Of a DNA stretch of 64,000 nt, positions 57,292-64,000 are shown one piece after another; position 1 is the first letter of the stretch, and each line of letters starts with the position of its first letter. Origin of the DNA: Lepus europaeus (taxonomy: Eukaryota; Chordata; Mammalia; Lagomorpha; Leporidae). A model generated the notes under the pieces. It saw only the letters and a program-made list of their open reading frames with translations, made no database searches and had not been told where the DNA came from. The translations under genes and the position numbers were made by a program. The stretch is from positions 73,183,266-73,247,265 of the forward strand of contig NC_084837.1 in NCBI RefSeq assembly GCF_033115175.1. The letters are read 5' to 3'.

Positions 57292-58097
57292 TTTTTTTTT
57301 ATTTTTTTTCAGTATTCCAGCATTTTATTGAATCAGGCAAGGAATCTCCACATTGTTGCACATACAAGTTTATATACAGTTATAAGGGCATGTCACTTGT
57401 CACAAAGATACAGCTGAACAGTAGATTGGCAAGTCTAGAATTCTGAGAACATTCAAAGAGTAGATATAGTAAAAAGTCATGCAAGTTCTAGAATAGTGAA
57501 TCATGATGGAGCTCACTCAACTTATCCTTTATCTTCAAAATGCATATGGTATCTTTAACCAGAAAAAAAAAATGAATCTGACGACCAGCAGGTTGTCTCT
57601 GGTTGACATTTTATCTCCTTAAGGACTATCGAGCCTCTTTGTCACTGGCATGTCTGACTGGAAATAACCCTAAGCACACAGGTTTTCTGGAAGAGATTTA
57701 CTGCTGTAAAATGCATGCCCTTTATTCATATCACTCCTTAAAGTCAAGGAGCTTTGCTTAAAGCATGTACATGTATGATACCTAAACCAGGAATCCCAGC
57801 TATGACCTTCTCATGTATTTACACTGAATATGGGCCCACAAACCACGTGAAGATTAAAGAGACTGTGAGCCTGCCATAACCTAGGTCTATTGTAGCTTAG
57901 CTAAGTGACACTAAGTTTAAGAACCTTAAGAGACCTTATGGACTTTTTCTTAGGTGGTAGTTTTGAACTTTTAGGTTTAAAATGATGGCTGGACTTCACA
58001 CAGCCTCAAACTGATTTGTCCAGATCTACATCTAATACCCCACATCCTAATGGGTGGGTAGACATGATTAGAGGCTGTTTTATAAGCTTTACCTTCT
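57292..58097 (-). pseudogene. Processed retrocopy of an mRNA 3' end
   Basis: On the minus strand an about 800-nt stretch ends in AATAAA (57329-57324), then about 16 nt, then an A-rich tail (57292-57309). TSD CATATGTC(T/C)GCTTTA, 14 of 15 bp, is at 57277-57291 and 58098-58112. This is the mark of L1-driven retrotransposition of a polyadenylated RNA. I see no coding frame, so it is probably a 5'-truncated 3' UTR. I do not recognise the parent gene. Confidence 0.75.
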
Positions 58098-58112
58098 CAT
58101 ATGTCCGCTTTA

Positions 58113-58466
58113 AAAAGGTATTTATTTGAAAGGCAAAACAACAGAGAGGGAGAGAAAGAGAGACAGAGACAGAGATAGAGAGACAGAGACAGAGATAGAG
58201 CAGTTGGAGATACATAGGCAGAGAGATCTCTCATATTCTGGTTCACTTCCCAAATGCCCACAACAGCTGGGACTGGTTCAGGCCAAAGCTAGGAACTGGG
58301 AACCCACTGCTTCTCTCACGTGGTGGTAGGGACCCAGCCATTTGAGCCATCACCTGCTGCCTCCCAGGAACTTGTAAGTGGAACCAGGACTTGAACTGAG
58401 GTGCTCCAATACAGATGTGAGCATCCCAAGCAGTGTCTTAATAACCATGCCAAATGCCTACTCCAA
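58113..58466 (-). mobile_element. CSINE type III with (AGAGAC)n
   Basis: Purine tract with GAGACAGAGACAGAGATAGA repeats at 58158-58200. Directly abuts the retrocopy's right TSD. Confidence 0.85.
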
Positions 58467-59234
58467 CACATATACTTTTATAATAGAAATCCCACTGCTG
58501 TAGGCAACCTACAATTTCCCCTCAGTATAATGATTGGGTAGTGTAGTGAGTGACGTGCCTTGCAGCCTCACCCTGGTTCTTTCTAGGCGCTCACTCCACC
58601 CTTGGGACTCTGGAGGCAGCCCTCAGTGGTGGCACCTCACTTCTTGCTCCCACAGCCTCTTGGGCAGCTGGCTGACCCAATTTAGTTCAACCATGGGAAA
58701 AGCAACTTAAGTGAACAAGAAAATTTTCTGTTCAGCTGCCTTTTCCTTCCACCCACTTTCATACTCAGGTCTAGCACTCTCTACTCTCCAGGTGGCCTAT
58801 GACATCTTATCATTTGGGTCATATTTTCTTTGTCCATGTATCCTTTCTTTTCATACCATACTTCATTTTCCTTGGTTGCTTTAGTCTTGTTTGTTCCTCC
58901 CATTTTTGTTGGCTATTTCAACTTTACTCTGATAGTAAACTTCCAGATTCCACATTGACATGTTCTCTAAGCTGTATCAGCAACCATCTCTAGTGCTGCC
59001 TCCTGTGTTAGTCCCTTTCACAGCAGGTCCATTGTTGCAACTGTGACACCACTGGCCAGCTCCGGCTTTCTATTCTTAGACCTTTCATGGGCACTGCTTC
59101 TGAAGGCCATTCCTTTGTAAAGAAAATGCTGAATGAAGAATCATACCAACAGTGTCATGATCCTCCCTTGAGGGACAGAGCTACGTAGTCTAGCCATCTG
59201 AGAACAAAAGATAAAGAGGCAACCCCCCATCTCT
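58467..59234. other. Unassigned intergenic sequence
   Basis: No CSINE or exon recognised. Confidence 0.4.
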
Positions 59235-59375
59235 GCATTTATTTACTTTAGTCAAGCAAATGGGTTTCCAGACACCATGAAAAGGGCTGGGAAATCAAAG
59301 ATGAATGAGACCAGATCCCGTTCTTTGAGAAGACCACAACTGAGTGGGGTGAACAGCACATACTTACGGTGAGAG
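59235..59375 (-). mobile_element. L2 3' end
   Basis: GAAATCAAAGATGAATGAGA and TTTGAGAAGACCACAACTGA resemble reverse L2 ends. Confidence 0.55.
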
Positions 59376-60452
59376 ATACATCTTTCAAAATATATGTACA
59401 AAATATTTTCTTTGTAAAAACATGCACTAGCATGTCAGCTAGGAAAAGTTAGCATTTGTTATCTCTATCAAATGATTTTTCCCCATTTGTATTTTCAGAT
59501 TTCCTTCAATGTATATGTATTATTTTTGATATAAGGAGAAAAGAAGCACCTATAAAAAGCAACACAGTGGAAGTGGCACCACATCTTGAGGAAGCAATTA
59601 ACTCGTGTAGGGATATCAAGGAAAAACCTTCTAAGATCTGTCTTTCCAGTCACACACTTCTATGTATGTCTCATTGCCAACCAAATGCAACGTTTGGCCT
59701 TATTGGATCATTGTCCATGCAAGTCAGCTGTAAAAATATTTATAAGGTAAATGAGGAAATTTGCACTCTGATTTGGTAGTTGATGATACTAAAGTATTGT
59801 TATTATTATTATGAGATATGTTAAAGGTATTGCAATAATGTTGGGAAAAGAAAGCCCTTCTTTTACATAAACATACTGACATGTTTATGGATAAAATAAC
59901 ATGAAGTCTGGGGGTTTACAGATAAATAATTCATGGGGAATATGAACTAGCTGGAGATAAAAAATAAAGAGTGGGCATGGATTTAACAGTTACTGAAATT
60001 AGGTAATGGATTTATGAATGCTCATTTCAATGTTTTCTCCCCTTTTATGTTTGAGCATTTCTATAATGATGTATGGAATCATAATTAGCATAATAATTTT
60101 AATAATAGATGAAAATATCTTTCAAGATTCTATCTTCAAGACTCAGCTCAAAGGATATTTTCTCCACTGGTGAATGAGCACATGACAGTTTATCTATGTG
60201 TGTGCTCACAAATACACAAACAGTGTTGACAAACTCAGTGTGCATGCTGTGTTGTCTATTTCGTGATCTGATCTGTGTTAATGCCACTTGTCTCATAAGT
60301 TTAACATATTTTATTTTATTTGATGTTTGGTATTTTATACATGAAAGTAGAATAAATAATATTTCAATATTTTTAAAGTTCAATTTTTATATAACTTAAC
60401 TTGCAAATTGTACATATGGGGTACTATGTGATGTTTCAGAAGATAAATATAT
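59376..60452. other. AT-rich sequence with old unresolved repeat
   Basis: 59765-60090 (GATACTAAAGTATTGTTATT, ACATGTTTATGGATAAAATA, ATGAAGTCTGGGG) looks like a mammal-wide fossil that I cannot name. Confidence 0.4.
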
Positions 60453-60748
60453 TGGGGAGTGCATTGTGTCACAGCAGGTTAAACTGCCTCTTTGGGATGC
60501 CTGTGCCCCACAACAGAATGCTGGTTGAAGTCTTTCCTCTTCTGATTTCAATACAGCTTCCTACTAGTGCAGCCTGAGAGGCAGAAGATGATGGCCTAGG
60601 TACTTGGGCCCCAGCACATATGACACCTAGATCAGCCTGGTCAAGCCCCGGCTGTTGTAGGAGTTTATCAGGGAATGGGAGATTCCGTCTCTCTCCCTCT
60701 CTGTCACATTGCCTTTCAAGCAGATGAAAATAAATAAACACTTAAAAA
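60453..60748 (+). mobile_element. CSINE type III
   Basis: Head GGGGAGTGCATTGTGTCACA, tail TTTCAAGCAGATGAAAATAA. The last CSINE before SCG3. Confidence 0.85.
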
Positions 60749-62400
60749 CACAAAAATATCTACTGTGTAATGTTCAGATCAGGGTTTCTTTATGGTGAAA
60801 TCATTTAAAATAATTTTCTAGCTTTTGAAAAGAAAAATGTATAGTAAATTATAATTATCAATAGACTATTGATTGTGAAATAAAACACCAGAACTTCTTT
60901 ATCTCATCTAACTTCAACTTAGTACCCATTAACAAAGCTTTCTAATCTTGCTATTAACAAAAGAGCCATTATCTTTTTGTAATCTTTCCATTCCACTATC
61001 TGGACTCCACCTGACCTTTACACATACAAAAGGAACCAATAACATGCTCTTGTGTTTATTTGTTCATTTATATGCAAATGAGAACAGTGTGTTGCACATG
61101 AAACTTACTCAATAGTTGTTGGTACTATAATCACAGTCTTTTTCTCCATGAAGCTATAAAGCGTTTTATCTTTGAATCCAGCAATAATGTCAATTCTTGG
61201 TGCATTCCAAGTGCTCAATAAACATCTGCTAAATGAATGTGTGAACAAAAAAATCTCAGATCACTCCATTCCACCTATATGCAAGTCTACTTGGATCATC
61301 CTTAAGACTTAAGAACGTCAACTAATTCATGGCTTACAGTTTACTGGTGCTCCATAATCCCCATAACATGTTCCTAGATCTAGCATTCATTTAGCACAAT
61401 CACTTCGAGACTGAATGGCAGAGAAAGGTAAGATACCTTTGTGCTCTTAGGCGGGCAATTCAATATATTCAGTAGCCATCCCATAGCTTCACTCCACCCT
61501 GAGCTTCTCCCAACTATAAATGTACACTGAGAAGAGGAGTCCAGAATGGGACAGAGGATCAGATGAGGCTGAGGGATTATGTCAGTGAGAGTGGATCTTG
61601 GGATCAGTGGATGACTATTTCATATAATATTGGGAAATGTTTCTTCAAGGCTGACTTTGTTTTTTAGGCTACATCAGAATACACTTGGCATCAAAATGAC
61701 TTGTTTAAAACAAGTACTTTTTTGATCTCCACCAGAATAGCACAGTATAAACAGAGCCTGCCCTCTCTGTTTTAAAGAAGAATCCAAGGAAATGTACCCT
61801 TCATTCAGCTGGGCTTTTAAAAGATGACTTAATTTTTTTAAATGCAGTTTACTGAGATAATAAAGTTATGCTACCACTGCCAAGAAAGAGCTACTCGTTT
61901 TGAAGTAGCTGTTAGAAGTACTCTTAGATTCTTAAAGGAAGTATTTGAGTGACTTCCAAATCCCAAAACCTCCAGAACGAGGGAGCTGTGTTTGTCAGCT
62001 TGGTTGTTTGTTTGTTTTTAGGTACTTGAATAACTCACTTGCTCCTTGAAAAGCAGGGGTGTAGAAATCAAAGGACTGATTGTGCTGAACCCTTCTCTTT
62101 GGTCATTATTCAGAGTAGTTCCCGGCATGCCGCAGTCCAGGGGAAAGGGTCCAAGCTCTGTTTGAAAATCAGAGTTCACTCAGCATCTTGCTCACATTAG
62201 TGTTTTTTGTATTCATCACTTAAAAATCTTTTGATGGCTCTTTGTCTGCAATAACCTTAGACTTCCGGGAAAATTCTTAGCATGTAAGAAGCATCTTCTA
62301 GATTTAGTTATGATGAAAAAATGCTTTTCATCACTCTGCCCTCTCTTGAACGACCCCTGGAAGAGCCTGGTCCTCAGGCATAATTGAATCCTGGGGAAGA
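60749..62400. other. SCG3 upstream region
   Basis: CSINE-free. 61165-61245 (CAAGTGCTCAATAAACATCT) is an L2/MIR 3' end. The rest is unassigned. Confidence 0.45.
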
Positions 62401-62414
62401 ATTTTACTAAAGTG

Positions 62415-62418
<4 letters not shown>

Positions 62419-62461
<43 letters not shown>
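62419..62461 (+). repeat. (GT)n microsatellite
   Basis: About 21 uninterrupted GT units, 1 kb upstream of the SCG3 start codon. Confidence 0.97.
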
Positions 62462-62463
<2 letters not shown>

Positions 62464-62949
62464 GGGAGAGGTTTTCACTTTGTGAGGAAAGGATAAGCTT
62501 AGAATGAAACCAGCCCTTGCTGGTCATCTACACAGGACTGATGAGAATACTCACTGTTACGGGAACAGGCAACGATTTTTTGTTCTGTTTCAGCATCCAG
62601 GAGAGGGAGAGTGTGTTGCAGCAAGCTGACTCTGGAAAAAATGTTCCTTGAATTTCCCAATTCAAATGACTCCTAAGAGCTGAGACAGACGTCTGCGAGA
62701 GCATCAGGAGGTGCTTGGTATATCAACACAAATCACAAAAGGCAGGGCCTTTCCAAGGATAACGGGAACATGTCTACCTTTTGAGTACAGGAGGTGGAGT
62801 GGAAAGAAGGGATTCTGGAGCAAATATAGCAGAAGAAGAACCCCAAAGCAGAACTCTTTGCACAAGGTTAACTAACTCTCCCGAACAGGTGTAGGGGCCG
62901 AGAAGACATTCGGACCCTGCGGTAAAGGTCATTTGGTAGGTTACGACAA
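62462..62949. other. SCG3 proximal upstream sequence
   Basis: Unique-looking, repeat-free sequence between the (GT)n and the CpG island. No named site called. Confidence 0.4.
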
Positions 62950-63320
62950 CGAAGTCAGGTTTACGGCAACGCGGCGGACCCCGGGCGCAGGAGCACCCCC
63001 AGGACTGCGGCATAGAGAACACGCTCCCGGCCCGTCGCTCCTCCCCCGTCCCTTCCCGGGGTATCGGAGTAGCAGAGCAGTCGCTGACGCCATCCCGTCC
63101 CGCCTCTGGCTTGCATGGAGCATGCGCTCCCCTCCTCACTTCCTCTCCAGGGCCCAGCGAAAGTAGAGCTGTGCCCTAGCAGCCGCACGGCTGGCTGCGC
63201 GTCACAGGAACTTCAGCACCCGCGGGGCGGACAGCGCTCGCCTCCACCTGCTGGCAGGGCTGGCGCGCGCCCGCGGCCCTCCGCAGCGGCGCCGAGCTCC
63301 ATTGGCCGTCACTCTTCCTC
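62950..63320. promoter_or_regulatory. SCG3: CpG island / SCG3 promoter
   Basis: This is a short CpG-dense segment ending about 115 bp before the SCG3 ATG. It has CRE-like half sites (TGACGCCA at 63085-63092 and GCGTCA at 63199-63204) and GC boxes. It is followed by a pyrimidine-rich stretch. The TSS is not defined by sequence alone but probably lies between 63100 and 63400. Confidence 0.75.
63212..63237 (+). promoter_or_regulatory. Split RE1/NRSE-like REST site
   Basis: The left half TTCAGCACC (63212-63220) and the right half GGACAGCGC (63229-63237) each match the canonical RE1 halves perfectly. They are separated by 8 nt instead of the canonical 2. The half-site centres are 17 bp apart, inside the 16-19 bp range reported for expanded non-canonical RE1s. 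The site is 200 bp upstream of the ATG of a neuroendocrine gene, where REST repression in other tissues would make sense. Confidence 0.7.
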
Positions 63321-63435
63321 CGCGCACCCGCCCTTCTGCCTCTTCCTGTTTTTTTACTCCTCCTTTTCATTCATAACAAAAGCTACAGCTCGGGGAGCCT
63401 GGCGCCAGGCGGTTTCTGAAGCCGAGCGTGAGAGA

Positions 63436-63526
63436 ATGGGGTTCTTTTGGACCGGCACTTGGATTCTGGTGTTGGTGCTCCACAGCAGCCCGATTGAGGC
63501 TTTCCCCAAACCGGGAGGCGGCCAAG
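63436..63526 (+). CDS. SCG3: SCG3 coding exon 1 (secretogranin III signal peptide)
   Basis: The exon encodes 30 residues beginning MGFFWTGTWILVLVL, then a short spacer and EAFPKPGGGQ. This matches the secretogranin III N-terminus: a hydrophobic signal peptide, likely cleaved near the Ala before FPKP. SCG3 is a granin that binds chromogranin A and cholesterol-rich granule membrane, and it helps sort cargo into dense-core granules of neuroendocrine cells. The ATG has A at -3 and G at +4, a strong context. The exon ends CAAG|GTAGGC at 63526/63527, so one base of the next codon is carried over (phase 1). That fits the Asp (GAY) that follows Gln in known SCG3. Compared with the human form I remember, the spacer is three residues longer, as in mouse. 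The rest of the gene lies beyond the window. Confidence 0.95.
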
Positions 63527-64000
63527 GTAGGCGGACACTTGTCTTCTTCCCAGCCACCCGTTATTTCGCCGCGGAAGGGAGAGCTTGGTTGTAAATCTCC
63601 TTGCCTCGTTTTCTGGTCAAATCGTAGCCGTGCATATTGACAGAGAAATCAATTTGAATTTAGAGACAGAAGACGGATTTTTTTCCCCCTCACTTTTCAA
63701 ATGATCGAATGATAACGTGGGTTGTTTTTAAAATTTCAGTGTTTAAAGAGTTTTTCCACCTAAAGCGGCTTGGGGTTTTTTTTTTTTTTTTTTTCTAGTT
63801 GTCTTACCATCTTTTTTAGATATTCTATTCATAACATGTGCAGCAAATGATGTAAGAACACCTACTGTGCCAATAACACCACGCCAAATTATGTTCTCCC
63901 TATAGTTGAGAAGAACTGGTAAGCCAAGTGTTAGAACTGTCTGTTAGATTCTGTAAAGTCAGGAAAATACCAATAAACAAGGCGACATTGATAATCATTG
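63527..64000 (+). other. SCG3: SCG3 intron 1 (start)
   Basis: The intron begins with donor GTAGGC. It holds a poly-T run at about 63777-63794 and otherwise unremarkable AT-rich sequence. Confidence 0.8.

Overview
This is a mammalian genomic window, almost certainly from a lagomorph (rabbit-like). About seventy copies of the lagomorph tRNA-derived CSINE (C repeat) lie on both strands, together with L1, L2, MIR, MaLR and other LTR fossils and DNA-transposon remnants. There are no operons, ribosome binding sites, CRISPR arrays or phage genes. Nearly all ORFs over 60 codons are translations of CSINE copies and are not genes.

Two real genes are recognisable, arranged head to head. The first coding exon of DMXL2 (rabconnectin-3 alpha) is on the minus strand at 14334-14420, inside a CpG island at about 13780-15170. 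Positions 1-14333 are therefore DMXL2 intron 1. The first coding exon of SCG3 (secretogranin III) is on the plus strand at 63436-63526, in a second CpG island. The 49 kb between the two start codons is intergenic and repeat-rich. As I remember it, DMXL2 and SCG3 are divergent neighbours on human chromosome 15q21, so the layout looks conserved. Both products work in the regulated secretory or synaptic-vesicle pathway.

Region by region. 1-11.4 kb: intron 1 with CSINEs, an MLT1-like and an MST-like LTR fragment, and a hAT element that keeps its 8-bp target duplication. 11.4-18.0 kb: no CSINE at all, covering the DMXL2 promoter, an L2 and a solo ERV LTR. 18-57 kb: dense CSINEs with many nested insertions, including a four-level nest at 21.2-22.4 kb. 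57.3-58.1 kb: a processed mRNA 3'-end retrocopy with target duplications. 58-61 kb: sparse old repeats. 61-64 kb: CSINE-free SCG3 promoter region with a split RE1/NRSE-like motif.

CSINE copies are called by three sequence types. Type I has a head reading GGCTTAACAGGCTAATCC and a tail ending CTGTCAAAA. Type II has a head like GGGGCCGGCGCTGTGGC..GTTAAAGCC and a CTTTCAAATAAATAAATC tail. Type III is older and diverged, with a head like GGCATTTGGC..GTTAAG. TSD means target-site duplication. Ends without a stated TSD are good to about 10-20 bp. I found no new biological system here. The most useful leads are the expanded-spacing RE1, the X-box at DMXL2, the retrocopy and the nested transposon stratigraphy.
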